Assembly: GCF_025152575.1 (NCBI RefSeq)
Contig: NZ_CP102293.1
Coordinates: 992,001-1,056,000 of the forward strand
DNA length: 64,000 nt
Reading direction: 5' to 3'
Origin: Subdoligranulum variabile
Lineage (GTDB): Bacteria > Bacillota > Clostridia > Oscillospirales > Ruminococcaceae
The notes beneath the pieces were generated by a model. That model made no database searches, was not told where the DNA came from, and was given only the letters and a program-made list of their open reading frames with translations. Positions 26,366-34,920 of the stretch are shown here, piece by piece (position 1 is the first letter of the stretch; every line of letters starts with the position of its first letter). The translations under genes and the position numbers were made by a program.

Positions 26366-28543
26366 TCAGATGCCGTTCTCGGCTTCGGCCAGGTGCATAT
26401 CCAGATATTCCAGCAGGTCGTCGGCGCGGTTGGTCAGGAAATCACACAGCGTGGCGTAATCGGCCTGCCATTGTTCCATCGTCATCTCTTCGGCGGAAGA
26501 TTCGCTGTCGGTGAGTTTGTCGGCCAGCGGCGCCAGCACCGTGGTCTCCACCTTCTGGCGGGTGATGTTGCGCTCCATCTCGGGTTCCAGCTGGGCGCAC
26601 CATGCCTCGAAGGCCGGCAGGATATGCTCCGGCGCATAGGTGGTTTCCATCGCCGTGCGGAATTTTTCCGCGAACCGGGTGCGGAATTCCTCATATTCCC
26701 ACAGTTTCTGGAACAGAAGCTGCTGGATGTTGGTATCCTGCGCCGGGTTATCCAGAAGATCCCCGATGGGGTCCATAAAACCGTAGATCAGGGACTGATC
26801 CAGGTCGTTGAGCAGGAATCGCCACCGCCCGTCGGCATATCGGCTGGATCCCTCATCAGCCTTCCAGATATAAATATTGCTGGGCATCCGCAGACCGTCC
26901 CAGTTGTTGGAATACAGCTGCGGGATGGCGTAGTCGATAAAGGAGTCGATGTCAAAGGTTTCGCAAAGCCAGTTCCAGCTGCTTTCGCTGCAGGGCAGTT
27001 CCTTCAGGGTACTTTCCAGCGCTGCAATGGAATTGTCCTCGTCCGGCTCGGCGTGGGTACAGATGACCACCGAATCCGCATCCACCCCGTACTGCCGCTC
27101 GATCAGTTCCGCATTTTTGCTTTCCCGCGCGCAGTAGATGCCCCAGTACTCATCCTCCAGGTAAAGCACCACCGGCACATTGTACTGGGTGCCCAATCCG
27201 GTACCATAAAGATAGTTGTTCCAGAACCCGTCCACATAAAAATACTGCCAGCTGCCGTTGCCCGGACCCTTGAGGGAAAATCCCCCCGGGGTGTCCTCGA
27301 TCCCGGCCTGCGCCAGTTTTTCCTCCGATGACCCGGTCAGATGCACCGAAAGGTTCTTCATCTGCATCCAGAGCCGGGTTGCCTGACCGGCGACGGAGAT
27401 CCGGCTGTCCAGACTGCCGGTATCTTCCTCCCCGATCAACTGGATCTGTGCGTCGATCTCCTCTCCGGACAGGAAATTGGCCTGGTACTCCTGACTGCCC
27501 TGCTGCATCATGGTGTAGTAGGTCGCGCCCGGCGTGTAAATTCCCTCTGCGCCGAACAGGTCCTGCTCGTCGGCTGTGATGCTGATGACCGGCAGCGTGT
27601 GGGCCTCCACCCCCACCCAGTAGGTCGCAGCCCTGCACTCCTCCGACCAGGAGCCATCCTTATATATCCGGGCCGTGATGGTGGTGGCTTTATCCACCGG
27701 ATCCGGCGCGTACCGGTACGCATAGCTTTTGAGGAACAGGGACTCCCCCTGTTCAAACCGGTTGGGCAGGGACACATACCGGTTGGGTTCTCCCGCCCGG
27801 CTTTCCACCGTGATGGGACCGGTGTACAGCGTGCCGTTTTCAGCCGGATCGCTGCCGTCGGTGGTATAGAAGATCAGGGCATCGGGGTCATCGGTGGAGA
27901 GTGCCACCTCCACCGGCTCGTCATAGAATCCGGCCGGCAGAGAGAATTCCGCAGTCCCCAGGTTCGCCTCCCGGTTTTCGTCCAGGAAATCCACAGGATT
28001 GGCCGCTCCCGGCGTGGCTGTGGCAAAGGTACCCTTGTCCTCGCCGTTGCCGAAGGCCCGGCCATAGGTAATGTCGAAGTCCTGCTCGGGATATTTCAGG
28101 TGATCCACCAGTTCCCCGTCGGCATCGTAGAGATAGAGGGTCTCTCCCCGGGTCTTGAGGGCAAAGGCGGTGTGGCAGTATCCCGCCGGATCAACGGTAT
28201 CGGCACCGTCGGCGAAAAGGACCAGATAGTCCTCCAGCACGGTGCCGTCCGGGAAGGTCCAGCGGTCGGGGTCATCCTTGTCATCGGTCAGCGTCCAGCC
28301 CGACAGGTCGATGGTCCCGCCGTAAGGATTGTACAGCTCGATCCAGTCCCCGCAGTTTCCGTTGCCGTCCTGCAGACCCGACAGATTGTGGGCGCAGATC
28401 TCGTTGATGACCACCATCCTGTTGCCGTAGCCCCGGGAACGCGCCGCGATGCGGTCCACTTCCCAGAGGCAGACGCCGCCCAGCGCCGCCAGTGCCAGCA
28501 CCGGCGGCAGAAAGCGCCTGAGTTTGTTTGCGGCCGTGGGCAT
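26366..28543 (-). CDS. CotH-like atypical kinase with lamin-tail domain, surface exposed
   Basis: A 725-residue protein with an N-terminal signal-anchor helix, so probably extracellular. A lamin-tail domain covers about 40-185 (VINEICAHN, WIELYNP, LSGWTLTDD). A chitobiase-C/FN3-like module at about 195-265 contains FYTTDGSDP. A CotH domain spans about 315-640, with LNDLDQSLIYGF resembling the metal-binding part. CotH of Bacillus is a protein kinase of spore coat proteins; the substrate here is unknown. Start ATG 28543 has AAGGAGAAAATCGCACC before it. First gene of the CotH-DUF4956-VTC trio, embedded between ribosomal protein genes and housekeeping genes. Confidence 0.88.
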   Translation of the reverse strand: MPTAANKLRRFLPPVLALAALGGVCLWEVDRIAARSRGYGNRMVVINEICAHNLSGLQDGNGNCGDWIELYNPYGGTIDLSGWTLTDDKDDPDRWTFPDGTVLEDYLVLFADGADTVDPAGYCHTAFALKTRGETLYLYDADGELVDHLKYPEQDFDITYGRAFGNGEDKGTFATATPGAANPVDFLDENREANLGTAEFSLPAGFYDEPVEVALSTDDPDALIFYTTDGSDPAENGTLYTGPITVESRAGEPNRYVSLPNRFEQGESLFLKSYAYRYAPDPVDKATTITARIYKDGSWSEECRAATYWVGVEAHTLPVISITADEQDLFGAEGIYTPGATYYTMMQQGSQEYQANFLSGEEIDAQIQLIGEEDTGSLDSRISVAGQATRLWMQMKNLSVHLTGSSEEKLAQAGIEDTPGGFSLKGPGNGSWQYFYVDGFWNNYLYGTGLGTQYNVPVVLYLEDEYWGIYCARESKNAELIERQYGVDADSVVICTHAEPDEDNSIAALESTLKELPCSESSWNWLCETFDIDSFIDYAIPQLYSNNWDGLRMPSNIYIWKADEGSSRYADGRWRFLLNDLDQSLIYGFMDPIGDLLDNPAQDTNIQQLLFQKLWEYEEFRTRFAEKFRTAMETTYAPEHILPAFEAWCAQLEPEMERNITRQKVETTVLAPLADKLTDSESSAEEMTMEQWQADYATLCDFLTNRADDLLEYLDMHLAEAENGI

Positions 28544-28570
28544 GGTGCGATTTTCTCCTTTATGCAAGAA

Positions 28571-28598
28571 AGACGCATGCGCCTGCGCGCGTGCGTCT
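28571..28598 (-). terminator. Weak terminator-like hairpin after rplT
   Basis: A 12-bp stem with one mismatch (571-582 with 587-598 of this kilobase) and a 4-nt loop lies just after the rplT stop. The following TTTCTTGC is a poor U tract, so partial read-through into the CotH-like gene is likely. Confidence 0.55.
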
Positions 28599-28612
28599 CT
28601 TGTGTGTTGCTA

Positions 28613-28966
28613 TTACAGAGCCTTCTTGGCGGTCTCGACCAGCGCGTTGAAGCTGGCGGCGTCATGGATGGCCATCTCGGACAGCATCTTGCGGTTCAGC
28701 TCGATGCCGGCCTTCTTCAGGCCGTTCATGAAGGTGGAGTAGTTCATGCCCTGGGCACGCACCGCGTTGTTGATGCGGGTGATCCACAGGTTGCGGAACT
28801 GACGCTTCTTCAGCTTGCGGCCGACGAAGGCGTAGTTGCCGGATTTCATGACGGCCTGCTTGGCCATGCGGAAGTGCTTGGACTTGGAGCCGTAGTAGCC
28901 CTTCGCCAGTTTGAGAGTCTTGGCACGACGCTTGTGCGTCATGGTAGCGCCTTTAATACGAGCCAT
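28613..28966 (-). CDS. rplT: 50S ribosomal protein L20
   Basis: This 117-residue protein is L20 (bL20), an early 50S assembly protein binding 23S rRNA. In Firmicutes and enterobacteria it also represses its own operon by binding the leader. It starts [14 protein letters not shown] and has [20 protein letters not shown] and [17 protein letters not shown], the standard sequence. Third gene of infC-rpmI-rplT. Confidence 0.98.
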   Translation of the reverse strand: MARIKGATMTHKRRAKTLKLAKGYYGSKSKHFRMAKQAVMKSGNYAFVGRKLKKRQFRNLWITRINNAVRAQGMNYSTFMNGLKKAGIELNRKMLSEMAIHDAASFNALVETAKKAL

Positions 28967-29024
28967 GTTTATATCTCCTTTATACTCTGGTAGTTATCTG
29001 ACCTTGTGTTTCCCCTTGCGGAAA

Positions 29025-29231
29025 TCAGCCGCCGTAGGGCATCATCTTGCGGACGGTAGCCTCGTTGGTCTTGTCGACGTACTTGGGCATACGCAGGCCG
29101 CGGGTGAGCTTGGTGGTCTTCTTGGTCAGGATATGGCGGCGCTTGGACGCGTTGCGCTTGATCTTGCCGGAAGCAGTCATCTTGAAGCGCTTCTTGGCGC
29201 CGGACAGGGTCTTGAGCTTCATTTTAGCCAT
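29025..29231 (-). CDS. rpmI: 50S ribosomal protein L35
   Basis: A 68-residue basic protein of the large subunit (bL35). It begins MAKMKLKTLSGAKKRFKMT and contains the NASKRRHILTKKTTK stretch. Located between infC and rplT in the universal order and preceded by GGAGGAAACAAC. Confidence 0.97.
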   Translation of the reverse strand: MAKMKLKTLSGAKKRFKMTASGKIKRNASKRRHILTKKTTKLTRGLRMPKYVDKTNEATVRKMMPYGG

Positions 29232-29258
29232 TGTTGTTTCCTCCTGAAGAGTTCGTTT

Positions 29259-29789
29259 TTACTTGTTGGGTACGGGGGACATGAACATCATCATGCTGCG
29301 GCCCTCCAGTTTGGGCTGCTTGTCGATGACGGCCTTGCCCGCCAACGCCTCGGCAAACCGCTTGTGGACGTCCAGACCCAGGCTGGTGTGCGCCATTTCA
29401 CGGCCGCGGAACCGAATGCTGACCTTGAGCTTGTGACCCTGCTGCAAAAATTTGGCGGCCTGGTTCACCTTGGTGTTGAAGTCGTTGACGTCGATGTTCA
29501 AAGAAAGACGGATCTCCTTGACTTCCACCACTTTCTGGTTCTTCTTGGCTTCCTTTTCCTTCTTCTGCATCTCGAACCGGTACTTGCCGTAGTCCAGGAT
29601 CTTGCACACCGGCGGCTTGGCCTGCGGTGCCACCTTGACCAGGTCGAGGTCTTTGTCGATGGCCATGCGCAGGGCGTCGCGGGGGCTCATAATCCCCATC
29701 TGCGCGCCGTCCGCCCCGATCAGGCGGATTTCTTTGTCGCGGATCTGCTCATTGATTTCCAGTTCCTTGGAATTGCTGTTGCTGGCGAT
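29259..29789 (-). CDS. infC: Translation initiation factor IF-3, AUC start codon
   Basis: IF-3 keeps ribosomal subunits apart and checks start-codon pairing. The first in-frame ATG (29699) is internal, because the strongly conserved INEQIRDKEIRLIGADGAQ segment is encoded upstream. The frame is open to ATC at 29787-29789, which has GGGAGG (29799-29804) 9 nt before it, giving 176 residues, the normal IF-3 length. infC genes elsewhere begin with AUU, AUC or AUA so that excess IF-3 represses its own translation; the same is inferred here. The N domain, helical linker (KFLQQGHKLKVSIRFRGREM) and C domain (EGRSMMMFMSPVP) are complete. Confidence 0.92.
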   Translation of the reverse strand: MASNSNSKELEINEQIRDKEIRLIGADGAQMGIMSPRDALRMAIDKDLDLVKVAPQAKPPVCKILDYGKYRFEMQKKEKEAKKNQKVVEVKEIRLSLNIDVNDFNTKVNQAAKFLQQGHKLKVSIRFRGREMAHTSLGLDVHKRFAEALAGKAVIDKQPKLEGRSMMMFMSPVPNK

Positions 29790-29805
29790 TGGAACACACC
29801 TCCCA

Positions 29806-29960
29806 CAAGTGTATGATAGAAAAGATAAAAGCGGCTACCAAAAAAGCAGCCGCCGAACATACGAAAGCGCGCACCTGAAGTGCGTTTCTCTGGTATGACC
29901 CGGGATTGTACATCCGCAAGGTGAGCCGACGGCATACTGCCGGTTGCTGCTTTTTTTACA
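29806..29960 (-). promoter_or_regulatory. Leader of infC-rpmI-rplT with attenuator, L20-leader type
   Basis: The leader transcript of about 170 nt between promoter and infC contains a terminator hairpin ending at about 29837. Its stem joins GCGGCTGC to GTAGCCGC and is followed by TTTTATCTTTT. An upstream AAAAAAAGCAGC segment (about 29945-29955) can pair with the GGCTGCTTTTTT of that hairpin and so act as an antiterminator. Low-GC relatives carry an L20-binding leader of this layout, so autoregulation by L20 is inferred. Confidence 0.75.
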
Positions 29961-29966
29961 GGCATT

Positions 29967-29995
29967 ACTATACCACAGCCGCCGGGGGATGTCAA
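29967..29995 (-). promoter_or_regulatory. Consensus sigma-A promoter for infC operon
   Basis: On the - strand there is a perfect TTGACA (29990-29995), a 17-nt spacer and TATAGT (29967-29972). This is the strongest promoter seen on this side of the long minus-strand block. Confidence 0.93.
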
Positions 29996-30118
29996 GGGTT
30001 TTGCGGGAATCCCACAGAAATTCGCAAATTCATATAGCCAACCGGGTCCGAATATGGTATGATAGTAAGCTGAAGACTTGTAGTGTGTACAAAAATACAG
30101 CAAGAGGAGTCTTTTTGC

Positions 30119-31231
30119 ATGAGTGAAAACAAAAAACTGCGCGTAGCGCTGTTTTTCGGCGGGGTCTCCAGCGAGCACGAGGTCAGCTGCGTTTCGGCGT
30201 CGGCCTGGCTGCGCGCCCTGAATGAGGCGCCCTGTGCCGGACGATATGAGGTCTTTCCCGTCGGCATCACCAAAACCGGCCGCTGGCTGGCCTGCCATCC
30301 CACCCCGGAAGCCATGGCGGACGGCAGCTGGGAGCAGGGCGCCGACTGCGTCCCCTGCATCCTGAGTCCCGACCGCGGCGACCACGGCGTCTGGCTGCTG
30401 CGTGACGGCCAGGCCGAGCTGGTGCCCATCGACATCTGCGCTCCCGTAATGCACGGCAAGAACGGCGAGGACGGCACCATCCAGGGTCTGTTCGAGATGG
30501 CCCGCATCCCTTACGTGGGCTGCGGCGTGCTGGCCAGTGCGGTCTGCATGGACAAAGCCCTGGCCAACACCGTGATGGACGCCGCCGGGGTTCCCCACTG
30601 CCGCTGGACCAGCGCCATCCGCGCCGAGGTGGAACAGGACCGGGCCGCCGTGCTGGACCGGGCTGAAGCTGCGCTGGGCTATCCCATCTTCGTCAAGCCC
30701 GCCAACGCCGGTTCCAGCGTGGGCATCTCCAAGGCCGCCGACCGGGCCGCACTGGACGCCGCCCTGGATGTGGCCCTGCGGGAGGACGACAAGGTCGTGC
30801 TGGAGGAATTCATCGACGGCCAGGAAGTGGAGTGTGCCGCCATCGGCAACCCCGACGATCCCGCAAACATCACCACCACCCGTCCCGGCGAGATCCTGGC
30901 CGGTGCGGAATTCTACACCTACGACGACAAGTACAAAAACGGCGTTTCCCAGACCGTCATTCCCGCCCATCTGAGTGAGGAAAAGCTGGACGAAGTAAAG
31001 GCTGAGGCCCGCAAGGCCTATCTGGCGCTGGGCTGTGCCGGGCTGTCCCGCTGCGACTTCTTTGTGGAGCGGGGCACCGGCCGGGTGCTCTGCAACGAGC
31101 TGAACACCCTGCCCGGCTTCACGGCGATCAGCATGTACCCGAAGTTGATGGAGCACGAAGGAGTGAACTTCCCGCAGCTGGTGGACCGGCTGCTGCAGCT
31201 GGCGGTCCGCCGCCGTAAGGGGGCTTACTGA
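30119..31231 (+). CDS. ddl: D-alanine--D-alanine ligase
   Basis: An ATP-grasp enzyme (370 residues) that joins two D-Ala for the peptidoglycan pentapeptide. Motifs: FFGGVSSEHEVSCVSA at the N-terminus, MHGKNGEDGTIQGLFE near 112, FVKPANAGSSVGISKA near 190, VLEEFIDGQEVECA, and the C-terminal CNELNTLPGFTAISMYPKL with metal-binding Glu and Asn. Start ATG 30119 follows AGAGGAG; an earlier in-frame start lacks a site. A weak -10 (TATGAT, 30058-30063) lies upstream, divergent from infC. The stop overlaps the murI ATG (TGATG), so the two cell-wall genes are coupled. Confidence 0.96.
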   Translation: MSENKKLRVALFFGGVSSEHEVSCVSASAWLRALNEAPCAGRYEVFPVGITKTGRWLACHPTPEAMADGSWEQGADCVPCILSPDRGDHGVWLLRDGQAELVPIDICAPVMHGKNGEDGTIQGLFEMARIPYVGCGVLASAVCMDKALANTVMDAAGVPHCRWTSAIRAEVEQDRAAVLDRAEAALGYPIFVKPANAGSSVGISKAADRAALDAALDVALREDDKVVLEEFIDGQEVECAAIGNPDDPANITTTRPGEILAGAEFYTYDDKYKNGVSQTVIPAHLSEEKLDEVKAEARKAYLALGCAGLSRCDFFVERGTGRVLCNELNTLPGFTAISMYPKLMEHEGVNFPQLVDRLLQLAVRRRKGAY

Positions 31232-32046
31232 TGGACAAAAGACCCATCGGTGTATTTGACAGCGGCCTGGGCGGCCTGACCGCCGTGCGGCAGCTGCGCC
31301 GGGTACTGCCCGGCGAGGACATCGTCTACTTCGGCGACACCGGCCGGGTGCCCTACGGTTCCCGCGCCCGGGACACCATTGTACAGTACGCCCGGCAGGA
31401 CATCCGTTTTCTGCTGAGTCAGGATGTGAAGTTCATCATCGCCGCCTGCGGCACGGTGTCCTCCACCTTCCCGCCGGAGGAAGCCGCCCGGCTGCCGGTG
31501 CCCTACACCGGCGTGGTGGGCGCCGCCTCCCGGGCCGCGGTGGCCGCCACCCGCAACCGCAAGATCGGCATCATCGGCACCGCCGCCACCATCCGCAGCG
31601 GCTCCTACGCCGCCGTCATCCGGGACATGATGCCCGACGTCCAGATCACCGCCAAGGCCTGCCCGCTGTTTGTGCCCCTGGTGGAAAACGGCTATGTGCA
31701 GGACGGCAACCCCGTGACCCAACTGGTCATCTCGGATTATCTGGAATCGGTGCGGGCCGCCGGTATTGACACCCTGATCCTGGGCTGCACCCACTATCCC
31801 CTGCTGAAAAAGATGATCGGGGATTATGTGGGGGAATCGGTCACCCTGATCGATTCCGGCAAGGTCACCGCCCAGGCCGCCGCCGCCGCGCTGGCCGACC
31901 TGGACCTGCTCAACGGCCGCAGCGAGGGCGGCACCGCGCGGTACTATGTCAGCGACACCCCCGACAATTTTGCCGAGCAGGAAATGCTGTTTCTGGGCGA
32001 GTACGCCGGCGGTCCCGTCCAGCGCATCGCCATTGAATCCTATTGA
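31231..32046 (+). CDS. murI: Glutamate racemase
   Basis: MurI converts L-Glu to D-Glu for peptidoglycan. The protein has 271 residues, starting MDKRPIGVFDSGLGGLTAV; the second conserved block is IVYFGDTGRVPYG. The two catalytic cysteines are present: Cys73 in AACGTVSS (most family members have ACNTAS here) and the Cys in GCTHYPLL near 186. The N-to-G exchange beside Cys73 is notable, but other conserved residues are intact. Cotranscribed and overlapping with ddl. Confidence 0.94.
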   Translation: MDKRPIGVFDSGLGGLTAVRQLRRVLPGEDIVYFGDTGRVPYGSRARDTIVQYARQDIRFLLSQDVKFIIAACGTVSSTFPPEEAARLPVPYTGVVGAASRAAVAATRNRKIGIIGTAATIRSGSYAAVIRDMMPDVQITAKACPLFVPLVENGYVQDGNPVTQLVISDYLESVRAAGIDTLILGCTHYPLLKKMIGDYVGESVTLIDSGKVTAQAAAAALADLDLLNGRSEGGTARYYVSDTPDNFAEQEMLFLGEYAGGPVQRIAIESY

Positions 32047-32061
32047 GGAATCGAAAATTTT

Positions 32062-32514
32062 ATGGAAGAAAAGTATCTCATCACCATCAAAGGCACGATG
32101 GAGCAGGACGGCAAAAGCGATACCGTCGAGCTGATGACCCGCGGATCCCTCGTGCACAAGGACGGCGCCTACTATATTATCTATAAGGAAACCGAGGCCA
32201 CCGGCTACGAGGGCTGCACCACCACCGTCAAGGTGGCCGAGGACGCCCGCAAGGTTTCCATGCTGCGGTTCGGCAAGGTGCCCAGCCAGCTCATCATCGA
32301 GAAGGGCACCCGCCATCTCTGCCATTACGAGACCGGCTACGGCGCCATCAGCCTGGGCGTGGCGGCCGACATCATCGAGCACGAACTCAGCGAGGAGGGC
32401 GGCAAGCTGAAATTCAGCTACACCCTGGATTCCGGGGCGGAGAATTTCATCAGCCGCAATCTGGTGGACATCACGGTGGATGTCCTGCCGCCCCAGCCTG
32501 ACCAACCCGAATAA
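32062..32514 (+). CDS. DUF1934 (YwiB-like) beta-barrel protein
   Basis: A 150-residue small calycin-like protein of unknown role. Visible features are ITIKGTMEQDGKSDTVELMTRG, YIIYKETEATGYEGCTTTVKV and the C-terminal LKFSYTLDSGAENFISRNLVDI, which match the family found just upstream of argS in many Firmicutes. No catalytic motif is seen. It lies 15 nt after murI and 26 nt before argS. Confidence 0.88.
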   Translation: MEEKYLITIKGTMEQDGKSDTVELMTRGSLVHKDGAYYIIYKETEATGYEGCTTTVKVAEDARKVSMLRFGKVPSQLIIEKGTRHLCHYETGYGAISLGVAADIIEHELSEEGGKLKFSYTLDSGAENFISRNLVDITVDVLPPQPDQPE

Positions 32515-32540
32515 CCAAATCCAACCGGAGGTTTTATATC

Positions 32541-34298
32541 ATGGACTATCAGAACTACAACCCCCGCCTGGCGGCCCTGACCGAGGCGCGGACCCTGCTG
32601 ACCGACGCAGCCAAGGCGGCCATGGCCGAGGGCACGCTGCCCCAGGCGGACCTGCCGGACTTTATCGTGGAAATTCCCGCCGATGTGAAAAACGGCGACG
32701 TGGCCTCCAACCTGGCCATGGCCGGTGCCCGGGTGTTCCACAAGGCCCCCCGCCAGATCGCCGAAGCCATCACCGCCAAACTGGACCTGAACGGCACCCT
32801 GTTTGCCGGGGTGGACATCGCCGGGCCCGGTTTCATCAACCTGTTCCTGGGCCAGGACTGGTTCACCAGCGTGCTGCGCGCCGCCTGTGCCAACCCCGAA
32901 TACGGCCGCACCGACGCCGGCGCCGGCAAGCGCTACAACGTGGAATTTGTCTCGGCCAACCCCACCGGTCCCATGCACATGGGCAACGCCCGGGGCGGCG
33001 CCCTGGGCGACTGTCTGGCCGCCTGCCTGGACTGGGCGGGTTATGACGTGACCCGCGAGTTCTACATCAACGACGCGGGCAACCAGATCGAGAAGTTCGG
33101 CAAAAGCCTGGCCATCCGCTACCTGCAGCTCTACAAGGGCGAGGAAGCCTGCCCGCTGCCCGCCGAGTGCTACCAGGGCGCCGACATCATCCAGCGCGCC
33201 AAGGAGTTTGCCGAGGTCCACGGGGACGCCTATGTCAACGCCGACTTCGAGGAGCTGAAGAAGGCCATCGTGGCCGACGCCCTGCCCAAGAACATTGCCG
33301 GGCTGCAGCGGGACCTGGGCAAGTACCGCATCCAGTACGACGTCTGGTTCCACGAGAGTGACCTGCACAAGAGCGGTGCGGTCCAGGCCGTGGTGGACAA
33401 GCTGCTGGAGACCGGTGCCTGCTACAAGGCCGAGGACGGTGCCATCATGTACCGCAGCGCCCAGTACGCCGCCAAGTACGGCGTGGCCAACAAGCGCAAG
33501 ACCGAGGACGGCAGCGAGGAGGAGGCCAAGGACGAGGTGCTGGTGCGCGCCAACGGCATCCCCACCTACTTTGCCGCCGACATTGCCTACCATTATAATA
33601 AGCTGGCGGTGCGCGGCTTCGACAAGGCCATCGACGTCTGGGGCGCCGACCACCACGGCCATGTGGCCCGCATGAAGGGCGCCATGGATGCCATCGGCCT
33701 CCACGGCGAGCAGCTGGATGTGGTGCTCATGCAGATGGTCAACCTGATGCGGGACGGCAAACCCGTGCGGATGAGCAAGCGCACCGGCAAGGCCATCACC
33801 CTCACCGATCTGCTGGACGAGGTGCCCATCGATTCCGCCCGGTTCTTCTTCAACCAGCGGGAGAGTTCCTCCACCCTGGACTTTGACCTGGATCTGGCCG
33901 TGCGCAACGACAGCGAAAACCCTGTCTACTACGTCCAGTACGCCCACGCCCGCATCTGCTCGCTGCTGAAAAAGCTGGAGGAGCAGGGCGTCGCCTTCCA
34001 GGGTGTGGACAGCATCGATGCCAGCGTCCTCACCGATCCCTCCGAACAGGCGCTAATCCGTCTGCTGGCCGCCTTCCCGGCCGAGATTGTCGCCGCGGCG
34101 GACAAGTATGACCCCGCCCGCATCACCCGCTACTGCATCGATGTGGCCACGGCCTTCCACCGCTTCTACAATGCCTGCCGCATTCTGGACGCCGAGGGCG
34201 CCGTGCAGCAGAACCGCATCGCCCTGAGCCTGGCGGTGCGCGGCGTGATCCACAACATCCTGACCATGTTCAAGGTCAACGCCCCCGAATCCATGTAA
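32541..34298 (+). CDS. argS: Arginyl-tRNA synthetase
   Basis: Class I synthetase of 585 residues. The N-terminal Add1 domain is followed by the HIGH-type motif in ANPTGPMHMGNARGGALGD near residue 146, the catalytic core with YHYNKLAVRGFD and WGADHHGHV, KMSKS-type VRMSKRTGKAI near 413, and the C-terminal anticodon-binding domain (YVQYAHARICSLLKKLEE). Start ATG 32541 is preceded by GGAGGTTTTATATC. It ends at a strong terminator, so ddl-murI-DUF1934-argS probably forms one operon. Confidence 0.98.
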   Translation: MDYQNYNPRLAALTEARTLLTDAAKAAMAEGTLPQADLPDFIVEIPADVKNGDVASNLAMAGARVFHKAPRQIAEAITAKLDLNGTLFAGVDIAGPGFINLFLGQDWFTSVLRAACANPEYGRTDAGAGKRYNVEFVSANPTGPMHMGNARGGALGDCLAACLDWAGYDVTREFYINDAGNQIEKFGKSLAIRYLQLYKGEEACPLPAECYQGADIIQRAKEFAEVHGDAYVNADFEELKKAIVADALPKNIAGLQRDLGKYRIQYDVWFHESDLHKSGAVQAVVDKLLETGACYKAEDGAIMYRSAQYAAKYGVANKRKTEDGSEEEAKDEVLVRANGIPTYFAADIAYHYNKLAVRGFDKAIDVWGADHHGHVARMKGAMDAIGLHGEQLDVVLMQMVNLMRDGKPVRMSKRTGKAITLTDLLDEVPIDSARFFFNQRESSSTLDFDLDLAVRNDSENPVYYVQYAHARICSLLKKLEEQGVAFQGVDSIDASVLTDPSEQALIRLLAAFPAEIVAAADKYDPARITRYCIDVATAFHRFYNACRILDAEGAVQQNRIALSLAVRGVIHNILTMFKVNAPESM

Positions 34299-34309
34299 AA
34301 CCACCAAAA

Positions 34310-34339
34310 AAGCCGCCGTTCCGAATGGAACGGCGGCTT
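34310..34339 (+). terminator. Terminator of the ddl-argS operon
   Basis: A perfect 13-bp stem (34310-34322 with 34327-34339) and a GAAT loop, followed by GTCTTTA, 11 nt after the argS stop. Confidence 0.88.
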
Positions 34340-34441
34340 GTCTTTACACGACCCCAACGTATCCATTGTACCATGCCGTGATAGACTTTTCAATCCGTAA
34401 TATGTACAAATAATTCCTTGTAAGGTTGTGGATTCTGCGAA

Positions 34442-34470
34442 TGGACGATATTCCTGGGCTGTGCTATAGT
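34442..34470 (+). promoter_or_regulatory. Extended -10 promoter of the large RNA
   Basis: TGCTATAGT at 34462-34470 is an extended -10 element. A TGGACG -35 (34442-34447) stands 17 nt upstream. The start point is expected at about 34477. It is separated from argS by a terminator, so this is an independent transcription unit. Confidence 0.8.
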
Positions 34471-34920
34471 ATAGTCACAGAAAGAAAACAGCCGGAGATA
34501 AGGAGCTAAGAACTCCAAGAGAAGCCACTTTCCAAAGGAACCTCATCAAAGACCGATCGTGAACAGATCGACATCTTAAAGCAGATTTTCTAAAGTTCTT
34601 GAAAATCAGGTTAAGATAAGATCCAGTTGGAAAGATCAAACTTCTTCTACAAAAGCTGGTTTGAAAATCCTCTTCTGAAAGATCCTTTTACAAAGAGCGA
34701 TGGCTTTTCTAAAAGTAAGTAAGAAGAAAGACCTTTCAAACAAAGGTTTTTGAAAAGCAAGAATCTGATCTTGAAAACAAAATCTTATAAAACTTGAAAC
34801 AAGAGAATGAAACGGAAACACTTTAAGGACTCCGATCCAGCAGCACGAGGGCAGCCGAGGAACCGGAAAGATGATGTAAAGGCCGCCGGCAGGATTCGCA
34901 AGGAAGGAGGCTCAGATCCA

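Noticed and set aside
34636..34821. 61-codon - strand ORF inside the large RNA region
   Set aside because: No convincing ribosome site, Phe/Lys-rich translation expected from antisense of an A/T-rich structured RNA, and it overlaps many hairpins.
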